Of a DNA stretch of 64,000 bases, positions 39,401 to 46,574 are shown piece by piece; the first letter of the stretch is position 1; every line of letters starts with the position of its first letter. The DNA comes from a virus. A program made the position numbers and the translations under genes. Below the pieces are notes generated by a model. The model saw only the letters and a program-made list of their open reading frames with translations, ran no database searches and was not told where the DNA came from. The DNA lies in the IMG/VR virus record IMGVR_UViG_3300028920_002946, positions 1 to 64,000 of that record; one strand, given 5' to 3'.

Positions 39401-40075
39401 GCTGTACTCCTGCGTGCTGCTCTCGATGACGGTCTTGTGGACGCTGCCGACGGTGAAGAGGTCGGGCAGCGACGGGCTGGCCCCCTTGTTGAACTGTATC
39501 TCGATGCCGGTCGAGAACTCGATGACCCCCGAATAGGCCACGTACGGCCCCATGGCGTCCGCGCCGGTCGGCGTCCACTCGCCCTTTTCCTTGTCGTAAT
39601 AGAACGGGACCCCCGTCTCCCCGCCCTCGTAGGCCTCGTACATCGCGCCGTCAAGTTTGGTCCTGCGCACGCTGCACTGCCCGGTGTAGAGATCCGGGCC
39701 GGATTCGGATGACTTCGCGTAGTTCTCCGTAAGATAGACGTCCTGGCCGTCGATCCCGGTGACCGTGTAGAATCTAGTGTCCCCGTCATGGCGTATGGAG
39801 TCCCCGTTCCCGGGGGCGTACGGCCCGGAGAACCCAGAGGCGACGAAGCTGCCGTCTGTGAAGTCGGCGGTGCCCTTGTAATCGTTCCTCTGGAGGGACG
39901 ACTCAATGAGGTACTGCGCCTCGACGCCGCGCTCGCCCGAGTGGGTGGTCGCCTCGTCACCGGGGTTCACCGACAGGCCGGCCGTGCTACGGGCGTTCTT
40001 GACGCCCGAGCGCGCGCCGCGCACGACGGTGGGCTCAAGATCGAGCGATTTCAATCTGAATACTTCCGATCCCAT
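30413..40075 (-). CDS. Giant 3220-aa virion protein with repeated small domains
   Basis: 3220 aa, largest gene in the window. The N-terminal 1300 residues are beta-rich with extended YTPL/SYxAP strands. A small alpha/beta module recurs at about 866, 1168 and 1276 (SYEAPEGFEGSG, SYTAPETHTGAA, SYSAPGGYTGSA, each followed by a Y-x-D-L-x-x-A-I helix) and, in a related form with a T-I-x-x-L-V-x-A-I-N helix, near 2420, 2760 and 2870. Regions around 1460-1560 and 1950-2200 are mainly helical. The C-terminal 250 residues again are mixed, ending DDQRTVWDTGL. No enzymatic motif was found. ATG at 40075 directly follows the previous TAG. Its place after the spike genes and before the wedge genes suggests a baseplate arm or giant fibre; uncertain. 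Confidence 0.75.
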   Translation of the reverse strand: MGSEVFRLKSLDLEPTVVRGARSGVKNARSTAGLSVNPGDEATTHSGERGVEAQYLIESSLQRNDYKGTADFTDGSFVASGFSGPYAPGNGDSIRHDGDTRFYTVTGIDGQDVYLTENYAKSSESGPDLYTGQCSVRRTKLDGAMYEAYEGGETGVPFYYDKEKGEWTPTGADAMGPYVAYSGVIEFSTGIEIQFNKGASPSLPDLFTVGSVHKTVIESSTQEYSDVGLSPLPYPHASLQVYWGDAQGEVRRRTEFEDYVVNYSNSPEFSYPYPPYEERLSAYIKFLGTLSDELQVTGINGDVGGIVAVSKAVEVESSGSAARKPVQRIIYGTDSVSVGQGDVPRYSEYLMDYDAGTLVFIDHANREEPCDHVAVPRELIWNGISVIKGVGAADVRNPDDLVIPGVTGLFGVPDGDIVYYEDTDENNMVVGVDYMIEYTSGAARMTTPLKKGESVLVSYYVEGEDVEVEKIDRAAPRLSKYPVLADSVSIVKKWSRTDQYGRVETGSSVLTEGEDFEISHFTGRVTLVDPSVYSEDVLSLEATYTPLSQMHCILQSKPGEVGNYRMTVIDDALEAVEDGQYLFKVNNPVVSIPVRDYFKKPGDPGRVSFSGSILMGSPVYAKVLGSGAALDTGGAAYTDQNRQIALDAERNTLEILPDDTVVATYSFESEVLPYAPIQIFYPVLPAGGSEFLIDGFDRTDSIKPDSVLRIENRDPVAVYYYRVRSSAYGDEGTRVAVHGSFPEDLNAPVFHVLDGPVSWQRMPDASSLVGEPLVGAESLTFSGGVLEILQGIKVDSLLMVGGKYVYSVMSVDAEDGQAVISIQPPLQEGSPSEVVYSRTPVYGVGETTLIMRNSILDDTPEPAFTLSYEAPEGFEGSGTVFVDPESVSLTETVGGTTNPVPYVFRKSDYATVHDLALAIQATKSTYNDNVTIGPRVPDYLPFTISPSGESSEQYYLASGTYSADLVQEFDDFQTQRLPYTLTVGPELFRWSLLRTYRGQSSFTVRDADLTWRFVGGDLLAFSDAPSNTLQYMGVGGVSVEDRDGRQYSSVGVLEPFSENMLDPSVYFKRGVVWEDVPNDPLSRSEDGASLTFRGNLGSNIVAGTLLRLEGGIVRSVSSVESGGGSMTLGVTPALPSGYKVSGRPGYRVQQSSLPVPLGSDPTQPYMSVSYTAPETHTGAATMEAGVSSVTLVETVDGFKTKTTVLEYSEYDGLNGLVDAIGRVESLEGGNPFTVTMPDSYRDLFDGDDFDRYRLAPIGTTALPAVAYVATGVLRVSYSAPGGYTGSASMVVTSSGVTLRESVTDVMGASQTKTTTVAYSDYGDLFKFANEGIGRVESVVAGNFPFSVDSAGAASLVGDGDWSHTYPSAAYGGYEGLPSYVHVTTGFESWQELGPLNFRRLTLDEDYSIDAGLVTLEGAIEDLDRFAMSYMGRDLRSEDEGESVYVSCRYFTNLPAGSRLDVYLDYLNIDQFYLQKLTERDFSEIVVVPQIEELLERVGSGNGQGSDTAPTDDQVPNWAAGVVGNRYLLQDEEIKKELFLKFYHWYKRRLRAFSAELQLGMGFKFARSNAVGEVDGRLTLQDAYVEDTDDYTLTTDAEIERVPATYTKFFPVGYDKQAPHYYPRFGTEYRLYNEVYCFNVQYKYADGRVETVGKIKSVTPYWTQNLDHVILRNTNDRLIAYYNVEIPEDERTFGANDDKYSWLKRVSVGDRMRLLGYDNKYEIKSIISGPDGSRLGYTYEMITLDRALSEKGVKTYKLKQNSLGVFQYSVNIDRNDKRTSSEDQFNSALPGEGRVVSVTRSSAEAFPMFDDEGMYGARIEGGEVEGHVKHKDRIRKFSLIDFLRLLFPGIPELNKNVRLQAGRYDEDTLAFVKLEELEVNLRNLSFIEERKISSTQNALYKNDFALADTDGFEKYFYMSFDRIYDVSERGGYREGYVLRARDRDLWVRLIIELDNDGDPLATDVSEEYGFVGNQVYRNFYDPDNVYRWLLMEKQAWQFEELILRDLYDYNDKIARAYSMGRIRLDNVSAYKGYLAYYQEGEPAGVSDWLAARLVKYERALYFLIGGYAGYGDRGPLLDVIKPDGVHDEDDATPQIAQSYRDASAAYSKYESFYGALQEFKAINYQNNDDWKNDYVRWVTGLSIGVMHQRTARAMYESQRKLEIGLVESRALRFDVSDPGRYRVDSASVTVAGDSMLVYAVLSDPTDPDAVVSPYLRTFSLKDVEGGDYISLDALAGFINSSDIDGFTPMFVGVVYPHYPYDAASCELLVRSTTALSLSDPNYISMTNVADHRGSDPRILFLDKMIEDKFPTDNQDDPENPYWVWPVYTDGGNLAKRAIEGLPVAGEWETLPSDFFEVINIRCPDASMFVEFVDMDEGDTKEYMGPQEVIDKIDAGDVLTESEFEDIKQMDPPSVTILKYLRLVRRGVSETALQIDLREHDTINDLVSAINAARFDSEGNQTPGAALQLFEAELIGDPAIQGEFKSYEIHASYVPIKKNFGVRFDNGVEQYKYGYVVGYELQRLSVRKGLDVQLSVGTQRYSEDATAGFLMDGPEAAHDTSLNKFPLGLRQDIVAFDLYCWDDEDGEGRREYEVIDNHMHFRSANVADIAVPLAGSGDPLAPDRESLIDLVDRINSYPIVSSWFFANLRYTRDDARDPGYFEYGYLPDFKQDVPKADLRDFVLRKDVALRLRSTESTEYQIVPDGPYNPADPDTVFSSLQLNLSSDVRVLGVGEGDGYTFSASSMVVNDAADTLTLSATYSYPYQYSRTFDFSDASYDTISELVNAINLETFPGVGGAIFTAALSNDDDSTDLVQASGSLSGVATQLYKQTAPTAAFTLSVSSGGVGYAVSNATFSIPAARSQITLSCTVTYTGPYSSGAIDISSGNYTILSLASYISALKPYADPAFNPIFPSSVFNGDYSGEDASGLLDVTTSLAATGYARLNATETYDLTGYTFDGLAAAINSDTALTGVSAEVAGDYGVAESRLLVPSPSFLPMGATVELTADFRGLVGMRLLNMFNPSYATIYSDYVGIVADGDYQGDLPLDTKDLHEWIDAVRGDFGSGMVGVQVLPIKVSAVPYGVPEESSQALPYNEPSHVYFGVMGDIKFVQVSDHNLHTQLNNVKRRLGKPWEGETDYYTPERYDENNPNAIDSKNFLGWLRNTRYAQIRRGVVDEALVSNKHLWLFLKMHREYGADQRAYQLRKRIESNEDDQRTVWDTGL

Positions 40076-40693
40076 CTAGCTTACCTTCGTGGTGATGGAC
40101 GGCACCCCCGCTACCGCCAATGGACCCGTGGGAGGAACGGGCGCTATCGCCCCCGCGGCCACCACGGAAAACGTCGCGCTCGCCTTGAGGTGCGTGACAA
40201 CCCCGAACGACACGCTATCGCACACATTCCCGACGTTCCTTCCCATCATGTTCTTCAAAGTCATCTTTCCCTTCATGAGGGTGGACAGAGTCGAAGAGTT
40301 CAAGGCGGTGAACTTGCCCGTGCCGGCCCCGACGGCGCATCCCGCCGCCGTCCCGGTGAGCACCATGCCCATGAGCACCTGCGAAATCCCGGCGGAAACA
40401 CCATCGAACAGCTTTGAAAGATCCCTGCCCCTCAGATTCAATATGGTCGCCCTGCCGAGCATCGTTGCGGACATCGCCTTGCTCACGATACCCGCCACCG
40501 CGAGGCTCGTTATCGTGCCCGTGGGGCCGGCAGTCCCCGCCAACGTGCACGTCACCATGTTCGGGGACGTGACATGCGCGGCGACGGATGACCCTATGGC
40601 ATCCGCTATCGCGCCTATGTCACGCCCCTTGATGCCGCGCGGCGCGCAGTTGGCGACGATGGCGGCGGCTATCAGCTTCCCCGTGACAGGCAT
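40076..40693 (-). CDS. Small spike-region protein with three tandem repeats
   Basis: 205 aa, Gly/Ala/Thr-rich, no charged core. Three repeats of 62-66 residues begin at 23 (GRDIGAIADAIGSSVAAHV), 89 (GRDLSKLFDGVSAGISQVL) and 151 (GRNVGNVCDSVSFGVVTHL); each is a G-R helix followed by an Ala/Gly/Thr-rich beta segment. An internal pseudo-threefold protein beside the trimeric spike could match the spike's symmetry, as PAAR-type tips do by other means, but no PAAR signature is visible. Two nt separate it from the spike gene. Confidence 0.7.
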   Translation of the reverse strand: MPVTGKLIAAAIVANCAPRGIKGRDIGAIADAIGSSVAAHVTSPNMVTCTLAGTAGPTGTITSLAVAGIVSKAMSATMLGRATILNLRGRDLSKLFDGVSAGISQVLMGMVLTGTAAGCAVGAGTGKFTALNSSTLSTLMKGKMTLKNMMGRNVGNVCDSVSFGVVTHLKASATFSVVAAGAIAPVPPTGPLAVAGVPSITTKVS

Positions 40694-40695
40694 CG

Positions 40696-42699
40696 CTACC
40701 CCGGCAGCCCCGCCGCCTTGACGGTCTTCGACCCGACCAGGGGCGCGCCCGTCACGTAGTCGAAATGGGTCTTCTCGGTTATCACGCCGCCCATCAGGCG
40801 CTCCTTGCTCTTCAGCTTGATGCTCCCCCCCTCCACGTTCACCGATCCCGCGAGACTCGCCTTCACGGTGGCTTTGAACTTCGACTTGGCCGTGAAAGAC
40901 CCGACCTTCGTGGACAGATCCACATTCCCCGACTTGATCGCCACCTTGTAGTCGCCAAGCTTTATCGAGGTTTCGCTGTCCCCTGCGGTTATCTTCGTTT
41001 CCCTGTCGCCGGCGCGTATCGTCTCCTTGATCTTCCCAAGCCTCACGGATGTCTCGCGCGACCCTACCTTGGTGATTGACTCGGTTATGTTACCCACAAT
41101 CGAGTTCACCTCAAGTTCGCTGTCGCCCGAGGTTACCGTTGTGAGACGGCTGCCGTACGTCTCCTGCTTCTCTTTGACGGCCCTCTCGGCATAGACGCTC
41201 GCGACGGCGACGTTCATGTCCTGCCCGACATTGAGCGTGTAGGCGCCGGCGACCCCCTCCCTGTGCATGCCGCCGACGCTCTTGAGGTCGGACGACTCGA
41301 TGAGCGCCTCGCGGTTCCCCCCGATTTCGACTCTCTCTCCGCCATCGACCTTCTCGATCTTGCGGTAGCGCCGCAATGTCTCCAGCAGTTCCTCGTCGTC
41401 GTCGAAGTCGTAGACATCCGGGTCGGCTGCGCCGTACATGTAGAAGGCCGTACCGCTGGTTCTGATGTCGATGCTGCGTCCCGCGTAGGGGTTGCCGATC
41501 CTGTCGTTGTGATCCCCGATGGACCAATGCAGGCCGCCCCTGGTGGACAGATCCCAAGACGCGCCGTACTTCGAGTCCCTGCCGTACACCTCTTTCTTGC
41601 TACCGTCGGCAAGGATCGACATGGACCGGCCCTTGCCGATCCCCCCGCCCGTCCCGCTGGGGGCGTACATGTAGAGGTGGCCCTCCTTGTCGATTCCTAT
41701 GAACCCGCCCTTTTCCGGGTTGCGGCGGTTGGGGGCGAATATGCTGACGGCCATGCCGTACCTCTGGGCATCGTCCGGGCTCATCGCGTCGAGGGAGAAC
41801 AAGCCCTCCCTGTCGTCAGCGGTCGAAAACAGATTCGCCTTGAGGATCTGCCCGTACGATTCCCTCGACGAGTTGTTCCCGACGAGGTTGCCCATGGCGA
41901 GAACGGCGGCCGGGTTTCGGTTGTTGTCAGAGAGGCCGGAGTTCACCTCGTTCTTCGGCGTCTCGTCCGTCACGAGATCCTCCACCTCTATCAGATACTC
42001 CGAGAAGTACCTGTTGCCGCCGGTTTCGAAGGGGAGCCTCGTGCGCTTGGCGCCGCCAGCCGTGATCTCGGTCTCGGCGAAGCTGCTCTCGTCCTCCCTC
42101 GTGCTGTCGTAGAGGTTCCTCGTGACGATGCCGCAGCTTTGCCACACGCCGCCCGAGAACATGAAGCTGCTCGCCGAGGACGAGATTGTGTGCCCCGCCA
42201 GGCCGTCCATGATAAACTCGACGTCGAGGTGCCTGGCGGCGTACCTCTCGTTGAGGGTGACCTCCGCGCCGTTCGAGGACGACATCGCGATGTCGCCGCG
42301 CTTGAGCTTCGGGAAGTTGAACACCAGCTCGTTCGACTGGGGCAGGTTTATCCCCTCGGGGTAGGTCTTGACGTTCTTCCCGTCAAGCGCGTAGATGTAG
42401 TCGGGAAGGTAGAAGATGGGGTACATCAGGTTGTACTCGTTGGCGAGTATCACCCTGCTCCCGATCTGCGGCATCGCGGCTATGTAGCTGTTGGTCCCGG
42501 CGTACGGGTGCGTTATGGGGATGCCCTCGAACGAGCCGTATCCCCCGTACGTCTGCACGTCCATGGTCTGACGGTCGTCGTCCACGGCCGTGACGACGGC
42601 CATCAGAAATGTGTTATCCTCCCTCTTGCGCATCCCGAGGGAGGGCTTCGTGTCGGGTCCGGGCGACCACCCGACTCTTTTCAGGTCATTGTAGGCCAT
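40696..42699 (-). CDS. gp5/VgrG-like central spike protein
   Basis: 667 aa. Residues 30-110 fit an OB-fold of the gp5/VgrG kind (FLMAVVTAVDDDRQTMDVQTYGG, IPITHPYAG, MPQIGSRVILANEYN). The C-terminal third (about 480-620) consists of short regular repeats (ITESITKVGSRETSVRLGK, IKETIRAGDRETKITAGD, SETSIKLGDYKVAIKSGN), the signature of the triple-stranded beta-helix needle. No lysozyme domain is evident between them, in contrast to T4 gp5; the neighbouring hub gene carries an L,D-transpeptidase-like domain instead. Expected to form the membrane-puncturing trimer. Confidence 0.83.
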   Translation of the reverse strand: MAYNDLKRVGWSPGPDTKPSLGMRKREDNTFLMAVVTAVDDDRQTMDVQTYGGYGSFEGIPITHPYAGTNSYIAAMPQIGSRVILANEYNLMYPIFYLPDYIYALDGKNVKTYPEGINLPQSNELVFNFPKLKRGDIAMSSSNGAEVTLNERYAARHLDVEFIMDGLAGHTISSSASSFMFSGGVWQSCGIVTRNLYDSTREDESSFAETEITAGGAKRTRLPFETGGNRYFSEYLIEVEDLVTDETPKNEVNSGLSDNNRNPAAVLAMGNLVGNNSSRESYGQILKANLFSTADDREGLFSLDAMSPDDAQRYGMAVSIFAPNRRNPEKGGFIGIDKEGHLYMYAPSGTGGGIGKGRSMSILADGSKKEVYGRDSKYGASWDLSTRGGLHWSIGDHNDRIGNPYAGRSIDIRTSGTAFYMYGAADPDVYDFDDDEELLETLRRYRKIEKVDGGERVEIGGNREALIESSDLKSVGGMHREGVAGAYTLNVGQDMNVAVASVYAERAVKEKQETYGSRLTTVTSGDSELEVNSIVGNITESITKVGSRETSVRLGKIKETIRAGDRETKITAGDSETSIKLGDYKVAIKSGNVDLSTKVGSFTAKSKFKATVKASLAGSVNVEGGSIKLKSKERLMGGVITEKTHFDYVTGAPLVGSKTVKAAGLPG

Positions 42700-42706
42700 G
42701 GCTCAC

Positions 42707-45226
42707 CTAGTTCTCCGTCGGCGTCTGGTTGCCGGAATCGGCCCCCACCTGTATCTCGACGGCCCTGTCAAGCTGCTGATCGTTGGCGATGTTTTTCGAG
42801 TCCGGCTTGGTCGTGTAGTAAAGTTCCGGATCGTTGTCCGGGTTCGGGGACTGCAAATCCAGGTCGTTCAGTTTGCGCCTCTGATCGACGCCCCTCTCGA
42901 ACTCCTCGGGGTCGGTTTCCTGCGGGTTCGACAGGGGGTTGATCGAGGAGGGCGGCTTGGAGGCGGATTCGGCGTTGCCGGACGTCGTGACGGACTGCCC
43001 CGTCCCGGAGGCGCCGAGCACGGCGTTCGTCTGCGCGTCCCGTGCATCGCGGGGGTTGCTGCTGTCCACCAGATCGCTCGCCCTCGTCACCTTGAGGTTC
43101 GCGCCGTACGGGAACGCCCCGATGTGCTTGTACCCCCTTTTGTCGCTGAAGGGCACCGTGTCGTCCGTTATCATGAGAAGCTCGTTCGAAATTATGGCCT
43201 GCGTCTCAGCCCTCTGGTCGTCTATCGGCACTGGGTTTTTGGCGGCGGCCTTTTCGTCCCCCTCCTGAAGCTTGGACACCTTCGTCTGGTTGTCGACGAC
43301 GTAGCCCCCGGTCTTGTTGGCCGCCACCCTCTTCACGCGCGCGTCCGACACCTTGTAGAAGCCCTGCGAAGGGGGGCCGGCGAGGAACCCGCTCGCCCTC
43401 TTGAAATCATCCTTGAGTATGTCGTTGACCATCATCTGGAGCTCCCCCTCCGGCAGGCTGCCCCCCTTGATGGCCTCCCTCAGCTCGATGACGGCCTCCT
43501 GCATCTTCTCGTCGGCGGTCTTCTCCGGCGCCTCCTTGTCCTCATCGTTTTTGGACTTGTCCTCGTTCACGACAAGGCCCAGATTGGTCTTGGGGTCGAA
43601 CCGAAGGACCTTCGACTTCAAAAGCGTGCCGGCGGTGCCCGTAACCGACCCGTCGTCCCACACCCTGTCCCTGCGGAACTCGAGCCCCAGGGTGGTAGTC
43701 GCGGAGGACCCGAAGGACACGGAGTGGCTCACCGATGTCACGTAATAGTAGGCGTCTATGTGCTTCACGTACACCGGGTAGCCCAGCCTCAACTCGGGGC
43801 GCAGCGGGGTGGAGAGGCTCCCCGTGTAGGCCCTGCCGTTGACCCTCGTCATCTCGGCGCAGGCTACGAGGCGCAGCGAGCGGGCGTCGTTGCCGTAGCG
43901 CATGGCGACGTGCTGAAACCTTATGCCGTAGCGCTTCACGCTGTCGACGTCGATGTGATACCCTATGTTCTCCAAGTCGGGTATCTCGTAACGCAGGGGC
44001 GCGGTGACCTCGAGGTAGTTCACGATTGCGTCGCTGTTCGTGTCCGCCCCGAAGGTGATGATGTCCTCCGGCTTGAACGTGTAGTAGGGCACGTCCTCGG
44101 CGTTCACGTCGAGGTTGTAGAGCGGCGGCTTGAACACCAGCCGGCCATTCGAATCGAGGAAGAACTCCATGTGCGTCTGTTCGCAGACCTGGTTGGCTAT
44201 CTCGAGCTTCGTGGTTTCCAGGGCCGTCGCGCCATCGCCGAAGAGGTTGAAGGCCCCGTAGGGCTGTATCCTCGCAAGTATGCCGTAGTCGAGGGTCAGG
44301 CGGGCGCGTATGCTCGACTGCCTGTCCATTCGGGCCGTGCTGCGGAAGGTGGACACCGACTCCCTCACCGACTCGATGGATATCGGGCCGCGGAGCCCGA
44401 ACATCTCCAGCGGCATCCTGTCGGGATCCGCTATGGGCGAGTCGGCATCGAACCCGAAGCGCCTGTTCCAATAGTCTATGATGTTCATCGAAAGCGCTGT
44501 GAAGGTCCTTTTCCGCTCCGCGCCGCTGAGCCCGCCGAAGTCCGGCGCGAACTCGGACTTGGAAAGCTTCGGGTAGATGAAGTTGTACGCCCGGCCGCTG
44601 TCGGAAACGAAGAAGGTGTCCATGAACAGCGCGTAGATGAGCTCCCACGGGGTCATGTTCTCGAAGACGGTCGGGAACCTGTTCATCCCCGGCGCACCAA
44701 ACAAGCTCTGTATGGCGGCCGGCTTCAGGGTCAGCTTCTGGTACTTCCACCAGGTCAGTATGTCGCCGCAGGTGATCGAGAACGTGTTGACCCCACCGCT
44801 GTAGCTCTCGGAAACGTTCGTGATCATGCCCCAGAACACGGGGTAGTACTGTGGTACGTACCCGGTGCTCTCGTCGAGGTAGCGCCCCTTCATGTATACC
44901 TTCACTTCCATCATGGGGGCGAAGTATGGCATCTTCGTGCCGTTCGGGAGGTTGATGTAGTAGTCCTCGTGCAGCCCCTTGTACTGCGGGGCGACAACGT
45001 CGAACGTGCATTTCGAGGCGCCGGGCGGCGACAGGGCTAGGCTCACATTAACGGAGGTGATGCCGCCCCTTATCTCGAGCCCCTTCAGCCCCTTCTTGCT
45101 CACGGGGGACAGCACGCGCGCGCCAAGTGCCCCGTTCACGGACACGAAGGCGTCCGGCGCGAGCCGCAGCAGCCCCCTATTGCGGAATTCGTTCGGCGTG
45201 AACAGGCCTGATCTTGTCTCTGCCAT
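42707..45226 (-). CDS. Baseplate hub protein (gp27 / gpD-like)
   Basis: 839 aa. The N-terminal half fits hub proteins of the late-control-D/gp27 class: a first barrel (VNVSLALSPPGASKCTFDVVAP), PMMEVKVYMKG, YPVFWGMITNVSESYSGGVNTFSITCGD and LTWWKYQKL. The middle continues with hub-like segments (LIYALFMDTFF, LEIANQVCEQTHMEFFLDSNGRLVFKPP, YYVTSVSHSVSFGSSATTTLGLEF). The last 300 residues are low-complexity and polar (DDQRAETQ..., PNPDNDPELYYTT), possibly a flexible extension. It precedes the spike gene, as in many myoviruses. The hub forms the trimeric base on which spike and tube sit. Confidence 0.8.
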   Translation of the reverse strand: MAETRSGLFTPNEFRNRGLLRLAPDAFVSVNGALGARVLSPVSKKGLKGLEIRGGITSVNVSLALSPPGASKCTFDVVAPQYKGLHEDYYINLPNGTKMPYFAPMMEVKVYMKGRYLDESTGYVPQYYPVFWGMITNVSESYSGGVNTFSITCGDILTWWKYQKLTLKPAAIQSLFGAPGMNRFPTVFENMTPWELIYALFMDTFFVSDSGRAYNFIYPKLSKSEFAPDFGGLSGAERKRTFTALSMNIIDYWNRRFGFDADSPIADPDRMPLEMFGLRGPISIESVRESVSTFRSTARMDRQSSIRARLTLDYGILARIQPYGAFNLFGDGATALETTKLEIANQVCEQTHMEFFLDSNGRLVFKPPLYNLDVNAEDVPYYTFKPEDIITFGADTNSDAIVNYLEVTAPLRYEIPDLENIGYHIDVDSVKRYGIRFQHVAMRYGNDARSLRLVACAEMTRVNGRAYTGSLSTPLRPELRLGYPVYVKHIDAYYYVTSVSHSVSFGSSATTTLGLEFRRDRVWDDGSVTGTAGTLLKSKVLRFDPKTNLGLVVNEDKSKNDEDKEAPEKTADEKMQEAVIELREAIKGGSLPEGELQMMVNDILKDDFKRASGFLAGPPSQGFYKVSDARVKRVAANKTGGYVVDNQTKVSKLQEGDEKAAAKNPVPIDDQRAETQAIISNELLMITDDTVPFSDKRGYKHIGAFPYGANLKVTRASDLVDSSNPRDARDAQTNAVLGASGTGQSVTTSGNAESASKPPSSINPLSNPQETDPEEFERGVDQRRKLNDLDLQSPNPDNDPELYYTTKPDSKNIANDQQLDRAVEIQVGADSGNQTPTEN

Positions 45227-45232
45227 AACGGC

Positions 45233-46573
45233 TCACTCCGTGACAACCACCACCGCGCCGCCCGACCCGGCCCACATGGCAAGTTCGTCGCGAAGATCTT
45301 TGCCCTCCATGATGATGCATCCCCGCGAGGCGTTAAGGTTGCCCGGGCCGTATCCCCCATGGATGCGGAACACGCTCCGCCCGTATTGAAAGGTGTTGTT
45401 ATCACCGACGGGGGTCAGCGTAACGGTGGAGTCGGACGGGGCGCCATTGTTTCTGTCCCTCGTCTCCGGCTCTATGACCCAGACCCCCCTCGGTATGGGG
45501 CCGACCTCGACCACATACTCGAGCGTGGGATTGTTTATTCCCTCGCCCTTCCCGGAGTAGCAATCCTTCGTCCAGAGCACCTTGCCCGTCTTGTCGGTCA
45601 CCACGAACTCGCCCGTGGACTGAGAGTACGTGCATATGATTTCCGGGTCAAGATCCCCGGGGATGTCATGAACCTGCCGGGACACGACGGACGGATCCAC
45701 CGGCTCGTACGTCCGGGCGTTCCCGGGGGTCGACGGCAGCGGCGGCACGTTGTAGTACTTCTGCATCTGATCCTCGTTCATGCGCACGGTCTTGGCCAGC
45801 TCCATGTCGCCCCCCTGGATGCTGACCTGCACGTTGCCGACCTTCTCGTTCCCGTCCTTGCGGAGATGGCCGTCGAAGGAGTCGCCACGTAGCCCAGCCA
45901 CCACGAACTCGAAGTTGTAGTTGATGCGGTACGGCGTGCTCGCGGTGTCGTCCAGCGTGAACGTGTTGAACGCGCCCACGTGGTCGGCGCCGTCGTAGGA
46001 AACCATGACGAAGTCCATGACGTTGATGACCCTGCTGGTGCCGTCGTTCCAGAGGGTCTGGTCCGCTGTGTCCGTCAGGAAGTAGGCGCCGTTGCGTTTG
46101 AAGAACGACACGAGGGCCAGCAAGTTCGCGAACTCGAGGGAGTTCCGGCGGTTGTAGTTCGTGAGGCCGCCCGTGCGTATCCGCAGCCCGCGGACGGTGT
46201 TCGCGACCTCGTTCGGGTTGTAGTAGAACCCTGCCGAACTGCCGGAGACGGTCAGCGTCTGGAGCTGCTGGCCCCAATAGGTGGTCACCCAGCTCCTCCG
46301 CGTGTACGCGTTCTGGACGGCGTGGGTGTGGCCGTACTGTATGTCGCTCGGGTTGACCATCAGCGTGAGCGGGTATCGCGCCTCGCCCGTCTCGACGTTA
46401 TAAAGCGAGATTACGAACGGTATGTAGTTCGCCGGGGGCCGCATGGCGGACATGAAGGTCGTCGAGTACCCCGGATAGGTCGTGCCCGCCGGGTCGACGT
46501 GGTAGTCCCCGCCCTGGGATTTGATGAGTCCCTTCAGCGACTCCGTCGTGTCGAGATGGTACGGCACCGCCAT
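45233..46573 (-). CDS. Tail hub protein with C-terminal L,D-transpeptidase-like domain
   Basis: 446 aa. Residues 1-240 are related to the 275-aa protein upstream (PLTLMVNPSDIQYGH, QTLTVSGSSAGFYY, a Y-x-I-N-Y-N-F-E-F strand). Residues 310-446 look like the DUF2778/Tlde1-type L,D-transpeptidase fold: FVVTDKTGKVLW, CYSGKGEG, VGPIPRGVWVI, VFRIHGGYGPGNLNASRGC. H405 and C419 are the expected catalytic pair (HG-x11-SRGC). This implies a virion-borne enzyme that cuts or exchanges peptidoglycan stem peptides during DNA entry, the role filled by lysozyme in T4 gp5. The 7-nt gap leads into the hub gene. Activity is inferred from motif only. Confidence 0.8.
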   Translation of the reverse strand: MAVPYHLDTTESLKGLIKSQGGDYHVDPAGTTYPGYSTTFMSAMRPPANYIPFVISLYNVETGEARYPLTLMVNPSDIQYGHTHAVQNAYTRRSWVTTYWGQQLQTLTVSGSSAGFYYNPNEVANTVRGLRIRTGGLTNYNRRNSLEFANLLALVSFFKRNGAYFLTDTADQTLWNDGTSRVINVMDFVMVSYDGADHVGAFNTFTLDDTASTPYRINYNFEFVVAGLRGDSFDGHLRKDGNEKVGNVQVSIQGGDMELAKTVRMNEDQMQKYYNVPPLPSTPGNARTYEPVDPSVVSRQVHDIPGDLDPEIICTYSQSTGEFVVTDKTGKVLWTKDCYSGKGEGINNPTLEYVVEVGPIPRGVWVIEPETRDRNNGAPSDSTVTLTPVGDNNTFQYGRSVFRIHGGYGPGNLNASRGCIIMEGKDLRDELAMWAGSGGAVVVVTE

Positions 46574-46574
46574 C

